Assembly (NCBI RefSeq): GCF_000429045.1
Contig: NZ_AUBC01000007.1
Span: forward strand, 124,001-188,000
Length of the DNA stretch: 64,000 nt
Origin: Salinarimonas rosea DSM 21201
GTDB lineage: Bacteria > Pseudomonadota > Alphaproteobacteria > Rhizobiales > Beijerinckiaceae
Direction: 5' to 3'
The translations under genes and the position numbers were made by a program. A model generated the notes under the pieces. It had not been told where the DNA came from and did not search any database. It saw only the letters and a program-made list of their open reading frames with translations. Position 1 is the first letter of the stretch. Every line of letters starts with the position of its first letter. Of the stretch, positions 53,031 to 62,352 are shown in pieces.

Positions 53031-53947
53031 GAGGGCAGAGGACAGCGTCGGTGCGCACATGGTTGCTGCACGAGAGCCCGGCGACGCGCGCGCAGGCCCG
53101 CCTGGGACAGGCCTATCGGGTGACGCGCGCGCTGGCGCGCAATCCCCTCGCCATGGTCGGGCTCGTCATCGTGGTGGGGCTCGTCGTCGTGGCGGCGGCG
53201 GCGCCCTGGCTCGCGCCCTACTCCCCGATCGCGGGCGACCTCGCGAACCGCCTGGCGCCGCCCTCCGGCGCCCACTGGCTCGGCACCGACGAGCTCGGGC
53301 GCGACATCCTCTCGCGCATCATCCACGGAGCTCGGATCACGCTGCTGATCGTCGTCCTGGTCGCGGCGATCTCCGCGCCTCTCGGGCTGCTCGTCGGGAC
53401 CGTGTCCGGCTATTTCGGCGGCGCCGTCGACCGGGTGCTGATGGGGCTGACGGACGTGTTCCTGTCGATGCCGCGGCTGATCCTGGCGCTCGCCTTCGTC
53501 GCCGCGCTCGGTCCGGGCATCGAGAACGCGGTGATCGCGATAGCGATCACCGCCTGGCCCGTCTACGCCCGCATCGCCCGTGCGGAGACGCTGACCTTCC
53601 GGCGTGCCGACTTCATCGCGGCGATTCGGATGCAGGGAGCGAGCCACACGCGAATCGTCTTCCGGCATGTGCTGCCGTTGTGCCTGTCCTCGACGATCGT
53701 CCGGGCCACGCTCGACATGGCCGGCATCATCCTCACCGCGGCCGGGCTCGGCTTCCTCGGGCTCGGTGCCCAGCCGCCGCTCCCGGAATGGGGCGCGATG
53801 ATCTCCCGCGGGCGCGCCTTCATCCTCGACCAGTGGTGGGTCGCGACGATGCCGGGGTTCGCCATCGTCATCGTCAGCCTCGGCTTCTGCCTGCTCGGGG
53901 ACGGCCTGCGTGACGTGCTCGATCCGCGCAGGGGGACGAAGACATGA
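53027..53947 (+). CDS. Dipeptide-type ABC importer permease (DppC-like)
   Basis: A 306-residue permease with HWLGTDELGRDILSRIIHGARI, a FLSMPRLILALAFVAALGPG segment, the EAA-like FIAAIRMQGASHTRIVFRHVLP region and GLGFLGLGAQPPLPEWGAMI. It is translationally coupled on both sides by ATGA overlaps. Confidence 0.95.
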   Translation: MRGQRTASVRTWLLHESPATRAQARLGQAYRVTRALARNPLAMVGLVIVVGLVVVAAAAPWLAPYSPIAGDLANRLAPPSGAHWLGTDELGRDILSRIIHGARITLLIVVLVAAISAPLGLLVGTVSGYFGGAVDRVLMGLTDVFLSMPRLILALAFVAALGPGIENAVIAIAITAWPVYARIARAETLTFRRADFIAAIRMQGASHTRIVFRHVLPLCLSSTIVRATLDMAGIILTAAGLGFLGLGAQPPLPEWGAMISRGRAFILDQWWVATMPGFAIVIVSLGFCLLGDGLRDVLDPRRGTKT

Positions 53948-54780
53948 GCGCCTTGATCGAGGTCGAGAACCTGCGCGTTCGCTTTCCGGGTGATCACGGG
54001 CCGACCGACGTGGTGCGAGGCATCAGCTTCTCCCTCGGCCGCGAGCGGCTCGGGATCGTGGGCGAGTCCGGCTCGGGCAAGTCGATGACCGGCCGCGCCC
54101 TGATGGGCCTCGTCCCGGCACCGGGTCGCGCGATCGCCGATCGCATGGTCTTCGACGGCATCGATCTCGCGCGCCTCGACGAACGGGGCTTCCGCCGCCT
54201 GCGCGGCGCGCGCCTGTCGATGGTCCTGCAGGACCCGAAGTTCTCGCTCAATCCGGTGATCCGCATCGGCGAGCAGATCGGGGAGGCTCTCGCCTTCCAC
54301 AGCCGCGCGTCGAGGCGGGAGCGACGCCGCCGCGTCCTGGACGTGCTCGCGGCCGTGCGGATCGACGACCCGGAGCGCGTCTATCGCTTGTTCCCGCACG
54401 AGGTCTCCGGGGGCATGGGACAGCGGGTGATGATCGCGATGATGGTCGTGCTCGAGCCCGACGTCATGATCGCGGACGAGCCGACCTCGGCCCTCGACGT
54501 GTCCGTGCGCGCGCAGGTGCTCGAGATCATGGACGATCTCGTGCGCCGCCGGGGCATGGGTCTCGTCCTGATCAGCCACGACCTGGAGATGGTCGCACGC
54601 TGGTGCGACCGTGTCCTGGTCATGTATGACGGACGGATCGTGGAGGAGTGCGCCGCAGGCCGGCTGGCCGAGGCGACGCACCCCTACACGAAGGGGCTCC
54701 TCGCATCGACGCCGCACCTCGACGACGCGCGCGAGCTGCTCCCGGTCCTGGACCGCGGTGCCCTGGGAGCGTCCCGATGA
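53944..54780 (+). CDS. Dipeptide-type ABC importer ATP-binding protein (DppD-like)
   Basis: A 278-residue ATPase with Walker A GESGSGKSM, the Q-loop MVLQDPKFSLNPVIRIGEQI, VSGGMGQRVMIAMMV as signature (SGGM rather than SGGQ), Walker B VMIADEPTSALDV and HPYTKGLLASTP at the end. It overlaps the partner ATPase by ATGA. Confidence 0.94.
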   Translation: MSALIEVENLRVRFPGDHGPTDVVRGISFSLGRERLGIVGESGSGKSMTGRALMGLVPAPGRAIADRMVFDGIDLARLDERGFRRLRGARLSMVLQDPKFSLNPVIRIGEQIGEALAFHSRASRRERRRRVLDVLAAVRIDDPERVYRLFPHEVSGGMGQRVMIAMMVVLEPDVMIADEPTSALDVSVRAQVLEIMDDLVRRRGMGLVLISHDLEMVARWCDRVLVMYDGRIVEECAAGRLAEATHPYTKGLLASTPHLDDARELLPVLDRGALGASR

Positions 54781-55529
54781 TCGAGATCGAGAACCTCGAC
54801 GTGCGCTACGGCCGCACCCATGTCGTGCGCAACGTGAGCCTGAGCGTCGGCGCCGGCGAGAGCTTCGCCCTCGTCGGGGAGAGCGGCTCGGGCAAGTCGA
54901 CCATCCTCAAGGCCCTCGCGGGACAGGCCCCGAGCTGGACCGGACGGCTCGCCCTCGCGGGAGAGCCGATCGAGCACCGCCGCACGCCTTCGCTGGCACG
55001 CCGCGTCCAGATGGTCTTCCAGGATCCGTACGGCTCCCTCCACCCGCGCCGGACCGTCGACGATACCCTGGCCGAGCCGCTTTCGATCCACGGAATAGGG
55101 GAGCGCGACCGGCGCGTTCTCGCCATGCTCGACGCCGTGGGACTGGCCGCACGATTCCGATTCCGCCTCCCGCATCAGCTCTCGGGTGGCCAGCGGCAGC
55201 GCGTGGCGATTGCCCGCGCGCTGATGCTGGAACCGCCGATCCTCCTCCTCGACGAGCCCACATCGGCCCTCGACGTCTCCGTGCAAGCCGAGATTCTCAA
55301 CCTCCTGAAGACGCTCCGCGCGGAGCGACGGCTCACGTACCTGCTCGTCACCCACGATCTGCCGGTCGCCGCCTTCCTGTGTGACCGGCTCGCGGTCCTG
55401 CGCGCGGGAGAGATCGTCGAGACGGCACCCATCGCCGACCTGCGCGCGCACCAGCTGCGGAGCGCATACGGGCGCGAGCTCGTGTCGCTCTCCCTGGGAG
55501 GGTCGTCGCGCGGGCACGCGTCTCCCTAG
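54777..55529 (+). CDS. Dipeptide-type ABC importer ATP-binding protein (DppF-like)
   Basis: A 250-residue ATPase with Walker A GESGSGKST, Q-loop MVFQDPYGSLHPRRTV, signature LSGGQRQRVAIARAL and Walker B ILLLDEPTSALDV. It lacks the long C-terminal oligopeptide-binding tail of many DppF proteins. It is the last gene of the importer operon. Confidence 0.94.
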   Translation: MIEIENLDVRYGRTHVVRNVSLSVGAGESFALVGESGSGKSTILKALAGQAPSWTGRLALAGEPIEHRRTPSLARRVQMVFQDPYGSLHPRRTVDDTLAEPLSIHGIGERDRRVLAMLDAVGLAARFRFRLPHQLSGGQRQRVAIARALMLEPPILLLDEPTSALDVSVQAEILNLLKTLRAERRLTYLLVTHDLPVAAFLCDRLAVLRAGEIVETAPIADLRAHQLRSAYGRELVSLSLGGSSRGHASP

Positions 55530-55708
55530 CGGGGCCGAGGCGGAAGCGCTCGCGCTCGACGAGCCACCCGCGCAGGGCGCATCCGGAACGTCGACGCGAG
55601 GCCCGTTCGCGTCGGCGGCGAGGCCCCGGCCGATGCCGAGAAGGGCTTCGTGCTTCGTGACGGTCGCCGGCCTCCTCGGACAGCCTCTAGGCCGACTCGC
55701 CGACCGGC

Positions 55709-55728
55709 CCGGAAGGGAAGCCTTCCGG
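55709..55728 (+). terminator. Possible terminator hairpin after the importer operon
   Basis: An 8-bp perfect stem (CCGGAAGG and complement) with a 4-nt loop, followed by CGATTTCATC. It is 180 bases after the ATPase stop, in a 258-base gap with no other visible element, and 60 bases before the peroxiredoxin gene. Confidence 0.35.
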
Positions 55729-55787
55729 CGATTTCATCGCGCCGCGATCTGCCCTAGGCTCCCGGACCACGTGCCGAGAGATCGCCG

Positions 55788-56369
55788 ATGACCGCTCCCG
55801 CCCATCCCCCCGTCGACTGGTCCGCCCTTCCCGCGCCGGAGGACGACGGCGGTGCCGCGCATCTCGCCGGGATGCGGCTTCCGGACGTGGCGCTCGTCTC
55901 GACCGCGGGCGGGCGGGTGCGTCTCTGCGATCTCGGAGGCGTGTGCGTGCTCTACGTCTACCCGATGACCGCCGAGCCCGGCGTCGCGCTGCCGGAGGGG
56001 TGGGGCGCGATCCCCGGCGCGAAGGGCTGCACGCCGCAGAGCTGCGCCTTCCGCGACCATTTCGCGGAGCTGATCGAGGCCGGAGCCGACGCCGTCTTCG
56101 GGATCTCGACGCAGGCGCCGCAGGCGCAGGCCGAGGCGGCGTCGCGCCTGCACCTGCCCTTCCCGCTCCTCTCCGACGCCGATCTCGCGCTGGCGACGGC
56201 ACTGCGGCTGCCGACCTTCGAGGCGATGGGGCGCACGCTGCACAAGCGCGTCACGCTGATCGTGCGCGAGGGCACCATCGAGACGGTGTTCTACCCGGTC
56301 TTCCCGCCCGACCGGAATGCCGCCGACGTGCTCGCGCACCTGCGGGAGCGCCGTGGCCCGCCGGGCTGA
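55788..56369 (+). CDS. Peroxiredoxin, BCP/PrxQ type
   Basis: A 193-residue thioredoxin-fold protein. GAKGCTPQSCAFRDHF carries the peroxidatic Cys and, five residues on, the resolving Cys spacing of the BCP/PrxQ class. LYVYPMT precedes it where other peroxiredoxins have FFYPKD. It would reduce peroxides with thioredoxin as electron donor in the cytoplasm. An extra approximately 35-residue N-terminal stretch and an insertion before the Cys motif make it slightly longer than E. coli Bcp. Confidence 0.9.
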   Translation: MTAPAHPPVDWSALPAPEDDGGAAHLAGMRLPDVALVSTAGGRVRLCDLGGVCVLYVYPMTAEPGVALPEGWGAIPGAKGCTPQSCAFRDHFAELIEAGADAVFGISTQAPQAQAEAASRLHLPFPLLSDADLALATALRLPTFEAMGRTLHKRVTLIVREGTIETVFYPVFPPDRNAADVLAHLRERRGPPG

Positions 56370-56391
56370 GGGAGGGCCCGCGGCAGCGCCT

Positions 56392-56509
56392 CCTCCCCGC
56401 AGGGGCGGACGGAGGCTCGCAGAGCCTGAGGGTTGGGAAGGCGGCGATACGGCTCGGCCGGCCGTCGAGCGGCCCCCGCGCCCGCACGGACTCCTCCCCT
56501 GCGGGGAGG
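56392..56509. repeat. Palindromic repeat unit with 14-bp terminal inverted repeats
   Basis: CCTCCCCGCAGGGG at 56392-56405 is repeated in inverted orientation at 56496-56509 (exact, 14 bp), enclosing 90 bases. Each arm can itself fold. The unit fills the gap between the peroxiredoxin gene and tRNA-Asp. It looks like the intergenic mosaic palindromes of alphaproteobacteria, but I saw no second copy in this window. Confidence 0.5.
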
Positions 56510-56536
56510 TGTAGCGGCGATGTCGTGGAAGCAGGG

Positions 56537-56613
56537 TGGCGCGGGCGACGGGGCTCGAACCCGCGACCTCCGGCGTGACAGGCCGGCACTCTAACCGACT
56601 GAGCTACGCCCGC
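56537..56613 (-). tRNA. tRNA-Asp (anticodon GUC)
   Basis: A 77-nt cloverleaf. The acceptor stem pairs GCGGGCG with CGCCCGC; the anticodon loop is CTGTCAC within the GCCGG/CCGGC stem; the T-arm contains GGTTCGAGCC. The discriminator G and CCA are encoded. It lies downstream of tRNA-Val on the same strand. Confidence 0.97.
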
Positions 56614-56774
56614 ATTTCCCTTCGCGCCGCACGCTGTCCGCGGCGGCAGTGGCGGGGGTTTACGGCCCCCCGCGACCGGTGTCAAGCGATCCTCGAGCCG
56701 CCCTCGTGCTTTTTGCCGAGGGGCAATCGATGGGGCGATCGGTGCGCCGGTCGCGCCCCCGCGGATCGCGGCAT

Positions 56775-56850
56775 TGGTGGGCGGTGACGGGCTCGAACCG
56801 CCGACCCTCTCGGTGTAAACGAGATGCTCTACCAGCTGAGCTAACCGCCC
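56775..56850 (-). tRNA. tRNA-Val (anticodon UAC)
   Basis: A 76-nt cloverleaf. The acceptor stem pairs GGGCGGT with ACCGCCC; the anticodon loop is TTTACAC in the TCTCG/CGAGA stem; the T-arm has GGTTCGAGCC. The discriminator A and CCA are encoded. The order HU gene, tRNA-Val, tRNA-Asp is widespread in alphaproteobacteria. Confidence 0.97.
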
Positions 56851-56900
56851 CCGGGCCCGGGCGCGCGCCGCGCGTCCAGGCTCGCTCGTACATAGAAACA

Positions 56901-56934
56901 CGAAGCCGCCGGCGCAAGCGCGCCGACGGCTTCG
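56901..56934 (-). terminator. Terminator hairpin of the HU gene
   Basis: A 15-bp stem (CGAAGCCGCCGGCGC with GCGCCGACGGCTTCG, one mismatch) and 4-nt loop, 37 bases after the HU stop. The transcribed strand continues TGTTTCTATG, a weak U-rich tail. Confidence 0.65.
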
Positions 56935-56971
56935 CGAGACGTCGCGTGTCGACGGCAGGCCGCGTGCGGCC

Positions 56972-57247
56972 TCAGCTGTTGACGGCGTCCTTGAGGCCGG
57001 CGCCGGCCTTGAACTTCGGGGTCTTCGAGGCCGGGACCTGGACCTTCTCGCCGGTGCGCGGGTTGCGCGCCTCGCCGGCGGGGCGGTCGGCGACGGTGAA
57101 GGTGCCGAAGCCGACGATCTTCACTTCCTCGCCCTTCTTCAGGGTCTCCTGGATCGACTCCAGCGCGGCGTCGAGCGCCTCGCCGGCCTGAGCCTTGCTG
57201 AGGCCGGTCTTCTCGGCCACGGCGCTGACGAGCTCGCCTTTGTTCAT
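56972..57247 (-). CDS. HU family DNA-binding protein
   Basis: A 91-residue nucleoid protein of standard HU length. MNKGELVSAVAEKTGLSKAQ is the N-terminal helical part; GFGTFTVADRPAGEARNPRTG is the beta-arm with the PRTG tip; it ends KFKAGAGLKDAVN. The dimer binds and bends DNA. A GAGGAGG ribosome site lies just upstream of the ATG. It is downstream of lon on the same strand, as is usual in alphaproteobacteria, but separated from it by a strong terminator. Confidence 0.97.
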   Translation of the reverse strand: MNKGELVSAVAEKTGLSKAQAGEALDAALESIQETLKKGEEVKIVGFGTFTVADRPAGEARNPRTGEKVQVPASKTPKFKAGAGLKDAVNS

Positions 57248-57383
57248 CGCTACCTCCTCCAAAGCATGCGCGGCGCGCAAACCCTTGCTGCGCCGTCGTT
57301 CGGTTCTTTCCTGCATAGCGGAATGCTCCGGCCCCGCAAGCGCCGAGAATGCGATTTGGCTGTGGAAACTGCCCCCGAAGCGC

Positions 57384-57417
57384 AAAAAAACGGCCTCCGG
57401 ACCGGGTCCGGAGGCCG
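57384..57417 (-). terminator. Intrinsic terminator of lon
   Basis: A perfect GC-rich stem (12 bp, CGGCCTCCGGAC and its complement, 3-nt loop) is followed on the transcribed strand by seven T. It lies 65 bases after the lon stop and is the clearest rho-independent terminator in the window. Confidence 0.92.
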
Positions 57418-57481
57418 CCTTGGAGCGCTTCGACGTTCGGCGGGCCTCGAGGGGCGCCGCCGGAGCCGCTCGGCGAGGTCC

Positions 57482-59905
57482 TCAGTGGGCGACAAAGCCC
57501 GGCTCGCCCTCCTCCGCGCCGCGCGCGGGGGCCGGCATCGCCGATTCGTCCCACTCGATCGGCTCGGGCTTGCGCACGAGAGCGTGCTCGAGCACCTGCT
57601 CCATCCGCGAGACCGGGACGATCTCGAGGCCGGACTTCAGGTTCTGCGGCACGTCGGCGAGGTCCTTGACGTTCTCCTCGGGGATGAGGACCGTCTTGAG
57701 ACCGCCGCGCAGGGCCGCGAGCAGCTTCTCCTTGAGACCGCCGATGGGCAGCACCCGCCCGCGCAGGGTGACCTCGCCGGTCATGGCGATGTCGCGGCGC
57801 ACGGGGATGCCCGTCATGATCGACACGATCGCAGTCGCCATGGCGATGCCGGCCGACGGGCCGTCCTTCGGGGTGGCGCCCTCCGGCACGTGGACGTGGA
57901 TGTCCTTGCGGTCGAAGAGCGGCGGCTCGAGGCCGAAGTCGACGGCCCGCGAGCGGACGTAGGACGCCGCCGCCGAGATCGACTCCTTCATCACGTCGCG
58001 CAGGTTGCCCGTGACCGTCATCTTACCCTTGCCGGGCATCATGACGCCCTCGATCGTGAGCAGCTCGCCCCCGACCTCGGTCCAGGCCAGGCCCGTGACG
58101 ACGCCGACCATGTCCTCCGCCTCGACTTCGCCGTAGCGGTAGCGCGGCGCACCGAGGAAGTCCTCGAGCGTCTTCTCGGTGACGACGACGGAGGTCTTGT
58201 CCGTCATCAGGATCTCCTTGACCGCCTTGCGGACGAGGTTGGAGATCTCGCGCTCGAGGTTCCGCACGCCCGCCTCCCGCGTGTAGCGGCGGATGAGGAG
58301 GAGCAGCCCCGCGTCGTCGATGGCCCATTCCTCGGACTTCAGGCCGTGCTTCTTGATCGCGTTGGGGATCAGGTGCCGGCGCGCGATCTCGGCCTTCTCG
58401 TCCTCGGTGTAGCCGGCGATGCGGATCGTCTCCATGCGGTCGAGCAGCGGCGCCGGGATGTTGAGCGTGTTGGCCGTGGTGACGAACATCACGCTCGACA
58501 GGTCGTAGTCCACCTCGAGGTAGTGGTCGTTGAAGGTCGAGTTCTGCTCCGGATCCAGCACCTCGAGCAGGGCCGCCGACGGGTCGCCGCGGAAGTCCTG
58601 GCCCATCTTGTCGATCTCGTCGAGCAGGATGAGCGGGTTCGAGGTCTTGGCCTTGCGCATCGACTGGATGATCTTGCCGGGCATCGAGCCGATATAGGTA
58701 CGCCGGTGACCGCGGATCTCCGCCTCGTCACGCACGCCGCCGAGCGACATGCGCACGAACTCGCGGCCGGTCGCCCGGGCGATCGACTTGCCGAGCGAGG
58801 TCTTGCCCACGCCGGGCGGGCCGACGAGGCACAGGATCGGGCCGGTGAGCTTGTTCGCGCGCTGCTGCACGGCGAGGTACTCGACGATGCGCTCCTTGAC
58901 CTTCTCGAGCCCGAAATGGTCGTTGTCGAGGATCGCCTGCGCCCCGGCGAGGTCCTTCTTGACCTTGGAGCGCTTGTTCCACGGGATCGACAGCATCCAG
59001 TCGAGGTAGTTGCGCACCACCGTCGCCTCGGCGGACATCGGCGACATCTGGCGCAGCTTCTTGACCTCGGCGGTGGCCTTGTCGCGGGCCTCCTTGGAGA
59101 GCTTGACGTCCTTGATCTTCTGCTCGATCTCGGCGATCTCGTCCCGGCCGTCCTCGTCGCCGAGCTCCTTCTGGATCGCCTTCATCTGCTCGTTGAGGTA
59201 GTACTCGCGCTGCGTCTTCTCCATCTGCCGCTTGACGCGGGTGCGGATGCGCTTCTCCACCTGGAGCACGGAGATCTCGCTCTCCATCAGGCCGAGCACG
59301 CGCTCGAGACGCTCGGCGACGGTCTTCGTCTCGAGCAGTTCCTGCTTGTCGGAGATCTTCACGGCGAGATGCGAGGCCACCGTGTCGGCGAGCTTCGCCG
59401 GGTCCTCGATCTGCGTCACCGCGGCGACGATCTCGGGCGAGACCTTCTTGTTGAGCTTGACGTAGTTCTCGAACTCGCCGACCACCGAGCGGGCCAGCGC
59501 CTGGGCCTCGATGCGGTCGCCGAGGTCGTCCTCGAGCACCGTCGCGCGGGCCTCGTAGTAGTCCTCCACGCGCAGGTACTCGCCCACGCGCGCGCGGCCC
59601 GCGCCCTCGACGAGCACCTTGACCGTGCCGTCGGGCAGCTTGAGCAGCTGGAGGACGTTGGCGAGCGTGCCGACGTCGTAGATCGCCTCGGCGGCCGGAT
59701 CGTCGTCGGCGGCGTTCTTCTGAGTCGCGAGCAGGATGTGGCGGTCGGTCTTGACCACCTCCTCGAGCGCCCGGATCGACTTCTCGCGGCCGACGAAGAG
59801 CGGCACGATCATGTGCGGGAAGACGACGATGTCGCGGAGCGGGAGCACCGGATAGGTGCCTTCCGACCCCGGAACGACGGGCTGCCGCGTCTTGGACTGA
59901 GTCAT
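57482..59905 (-). CDS. lon: ATP-dependent protease Lon (class LonA)
   Basis: An 807-residue LonA. The N-terminal substrate domain starts [20 protein letters not shown]. The AAA+ module has Walker [14 protein letters not shown], Walker [12 protein letters not shown] and the sensor stretch [12 protein letters not shown]. The C-terminal protease domain has the catalytic Ser in [10 protein letters not shown] and Lys in [10 protein letters not shown]. It degrades misfolded and regulatory proteins in the cytoplasm. The start at MTQSKTRQ is preceded by GGATCACCCTCC-type purine-poor sequence, so the site is judged from family alignment. Confidence 0.98.
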   Translation of the reverse strand: MTQSKTRQPVVPGSEGTYPVLPLRDIVVFPHMIVPLFVGREKSIRALEEVVKTDRHILLATQKNAADDDPAAEAIYDVGTLANVLQLLKLPDGTVKVLVEGAGRARVGEYLRVEDYYEARATVLEDDLGDRIEAQALARSVVGEFENYVKLNKKVSPEIVAAVTQIEDPAKLADTVASHLAVKISDKQELLETKTVAERLERVLGLMESEISVLQVEKRIRTRVKRQMEKTQREYYLNEQMKAIQKELGDEDGRDEIAEIEQKIKDVKLSKEARDKATAEVKKLRQMSPMSAEATVVRNYLDWMLSIPWNKRSKVKKDLAGAQAILDNDHFGLEKVKERIVEYLAVQQRANKLTGPILCLVGPPGVGKTSLGKSIARATGREFVRMSLGGVRDEAEIRGHRRTYIGSMPGKIIQSMRKAKTSNPLILLDEIDKMGQDFRGDPSAALLEVLDPEQNSTFNDHYLEVDYDLSSVMFVTTANTLNIPAPLLDRMETIRIAGYTEDEKAEIARRHLIPNAIKKHGLKSEEWAIDDAGLLLLIRRYTREAGVRNLEREISNLVRKAVKEILMTDKTSVVVTEKTLEDFLGAPRYRYGEVEAEDMVGVVTGLAWTEVGGELLTIEGVMMPGKGKMTVTGNLRDVMKESISAAASYVRSRAVDFGLEPPLFDRKDIHVHVPEGATPKDGPSAGIAMATAIVSIMTGIPVRRDIAMTGEVTLRGRVLPIGGLKEKLLAALRGGLKTVLIPEENVKDLADVPQNLKSGLEIVPVSRMEQVLEHALVRKPEPIEWDESAMPAPARGAEEGEPGFVAH

Positions 59906-60065
59906 GGAGGGTGATCCTCTTCCCTTTGCGCCCGGGCGCGCCTCTCGTGGAAGCAGGCCGCCGGCGGGCGGATGACGTCCCCGCGCTCGCGCCGAATGCG
60001 AATCGACGCGCGGGGCGTGCGGCGCGCTCCCCTCGTAGCCGGGAGCGAAAGCGCGTCGCGCTCCG

Positions 60066-60097
60066 GTAAGGTGGCGCGTTGCGGCGCCCGTTTCAAG
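60066..60097 (-). promoter_or_regulatory. Possible RpoH (heat-shock) promoter of lon
   Basis: On the minus strand, CTTGAAA is followed after 16 bases by CCACCTTAC, a partial match to the sigma-32 consensus (CTTGAAA and CCCCATNT). It would start transcription roughly 150 bases upstream of the lon ATG. lon is a heat-shock gene in many proteobacteria. Confidence 0.35.
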
Positions 60098-60207
60098 CGC
60101 GAGCCGCCGATCCCCCACAGCCTGCACGGGATATCCGATTGCGTCCGTGCAAGCGTCGCGCGCCCTTCGAAACGCGAGGAGCCGGGACGCGTCGCGCCCC
60201 GGCTCCC

Positions 60208-60237
60208 CATGTCCCGTCATGTCCCGTCAGGCCCCGT
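60208..60237. repeat. Short tandem repeat, three 10-base units
   Basis: CATGTCCCGT occurs twice in tandem and is followed by a degenerate third unit CAGGCCCCGT, about 50 bases after the glnA stop. No function is evident. Confidence 0.5.
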
Positions 60238-60285
60238 CGAGACGCCGCCGCTCGCGCGGCGTGCGCTCGTGCCGGTGCGCTCGGG

Positions 60286-61695
60286 TCAGACCGAGTAGTA
60301 CATCACGTACTCGACCGGGTGCGGGGTGTGCTCGAAGCGGATGACGTCCTGCATCTTCAGCTCGATGTAGGCGTCGATCTGGTCGTCGTCGAACACGCCG
60401 CCGGCCTTGAGGAAGGCGCGGTCCTTGTCGAGGGCGGCGAGCGCCTCGCGCAGCGAGCCGCAGACGGTCGGGATCTTCTTGAGCTCGCGCGGCGGCAGGT
60501 CGTAGAGGTCCTTGTCCATCGCCGCGCCGGGGTCGATCTTGTTGAGGATGCCGTCGAGGCCGGCCATCAGCAGCGCCGCGAAGGCGAGGTAGGGGTTCGC
60601 CGTCGGGTCGGGGAAGCGGACCTCGACGCGCTTGGCCTTCGGCGAGGTCGTCCACGGGATGCGGCAGGACGCCGAGCGGTTGCGCGAGGAATAAGCGAGC
60701 AGCACCGGCGCCTCGAAGCCCGGGACGAGGCGCTTGTAGGAGTTCGTCGACGGGTTGGTGAAGGCGTTGATCGCCTTGGCGTGCTTGATGATGCCGCCGA
60801 TGTACCAGAGGCACTCCTGGCTGAGGTCGGCGTACTTGTCGCCGGCGAAGAGCGGCTTGCCGTCCTTCCAGATCGACTGGTGGACGTGCATGCCCGAGCC
60901 GTTGTCGCCGTAGACGGGCTTGGGCATGAAGGTCGCCGACTTGCCGAACGACGCCGCAACGTTGTGGATGCAGTACTTGTACACCTGCATCTGGTCGGCC
61001 ATGTGCACCAGGGTGTCGAACTTCATGCCCAGCTCGTGCTGGGCCGAGGCCACCTCGTGGTGGTGCTTCTCGACCTTGACGCCCATCTCGGCCATGGCCG
61101 CGAGCATCTCCGAGCGCATGTCCTGCCCGGCGTCCAGCGGCGGCACGGGGAAGTAGCCGGCCTTCATCTGGATGCGGTGACCCATGTTGCCGCCCTCGTA
61201 GGCGCGCATGCCGTTGGTCGGCAGCTCCGTCGAGTCGACCTGGAAGGAGACGTTGTAGGGGTCGGCGGCGAACTTCACGTCGTCGAACACGAAGAACTCG
61301 GCCTCGGGGCCGACGAACACCGTGTCGCCGATGCCGGTCGACTTGAGGAACGCCTCGGCCTTCTTGGCGGTGCCGCGCGGGTCGCGGCCGTAGGGCTCGC
61401 CGGAAGCCGGCTCGAGCACGTCGCAGACGATCGACATGGTCGTCGCCGAGAAGAACGGGTCGATGCAGGCCGTCTCGGGAGCCGGCATCAGCGTCATGTC
61501 GGACTCGTTGATCGCCTTCCAGCCGGCGATCGAGGAGCCGTCGAACATGATGCCGTCGGCGAAGGTGTCCTCGTCCACGAAGGTGACGTCGAAGGTGACG
61601 TGCTGCCACTTGCCCTTCGGATCGGTGAAGCGGAAGTCGACGTACTTGACGTCGTTGTCCTTGATCGCCTTGAGCACGTCGTTGGCGGTCTGCAT
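60286..61695 (-). CDS. glnA: Glutamine synthetase type I
   Basis: A 469-residue GSI. The N-terminal beta-grasp includes [31 protein letters not shown] is the latch/ATP region; [10 protein letters not shown] carries metal-binding Glu; [15 protein letters not shown] has the conserved Asn-Gly-Ser and His. The adenylylation Tyr is in [12 protein letters not shown], so regulation by the GlnE system is expected. It makes glutamine from glutamate, ammonia and ATP. It follows glnB by 95 bases and is probably cotranscribed, with its own promoter possible. Confidence 0.98.
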   Translation of the reverse strand: MQTANDVLKAIKDNDVKYVDFRFTDPKGKWQHVTFDVTFVDEDTFADGIMFDGSSIAGWKAINESDMTLMPAPETACIDPFFSATTMSIVCDVLEPASGEPYGRDPRGTAKKAEAFLKSTGIGDTVFVGPEAEFFVFDDVKFAADPYNVSFQVDSTELPTNGMRAYEGGNMGHRIQMKAGYFPVPPLDAGQDMRSEMLAAMAEMGVKVEKHHHEVASAQHELGMKFDTLVHMADQMQVYKYCIHNVAASFGKSATFMPKPVYGDNGSGMHVHQSIWKDGKPLFAGDKYADLSQECLWYIGGIIKHAKAINAFTNPSTNSYKRLVPGFEAPVLLAYSSRNRSASCRIPWTTSPKAKRVEVRFPDPTANPYLAFAALLMAGLDGILNKIDPGAAMDKDLYDLPPRELKKIPTVCGSLREALAALDKDRAFLKAGGVFDDDQIDAYIELKMQDVIRFEHTPHPVEYVMYYSV

Positions 61696-61790
61696 GTCCG
61701 GGTAGTCCTCTCGTACGGGGTCTTCAGGGCGGGCTCTTCATCCGCGGTCCTGGACGGCCGCGGTTGGGTCGAAGCGGGCGGCGGGGCGGG

Positions 61791-62192
<402 letters not shown>

Positions 62193-62220
62193 TTATCATC
62201 GCGGCGGGAAAGCCGAGCAA
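62193..62220 (-). promoter_or_regulatory. Possible sigma-70 promoter of glnB
   Basis: On the minus strand TTGCTC and TGATAA are separated by 16 bases, ending 63 bases upstream of the glnB ATG, in the divergent gap with the NAD(P)HX repair gene. I did not find a good sigma-54 (GG-N10-GC) element there. Confidence 0.4.
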
Positions 62221-62352
62221 GCGATGCTGATCGCTTTTGCGGCTGGCGTTGCACAAATTGAAGGCAGGTGCTCGCGCGATGAGCGGAATATCCGGGTGCG
62301 GCGTCGGCATGCGGCGCGCGGGGTGCGGATACGAGGCAGGGGACGGCCAAAA

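Larger units (their letters stand above)
59906..60285. other. Intergenic region between glnA and lon
   Basis: A 380-base gap with no credible gene. It should hold the lon promoter. The candidate heat-shock promoter (60066-60097) and a short tandem repeat (60208-60237) are the only structures I could pick out. Confidence 0.5.

Noticed and set aside
57266-59914. An 882-residue plus-strand frame opposite lon
   Set aside because: It is the antisense shadow of lon, composed of low-complexity Asp/Leu/Val/Arg/His runs with no recognisable domain.
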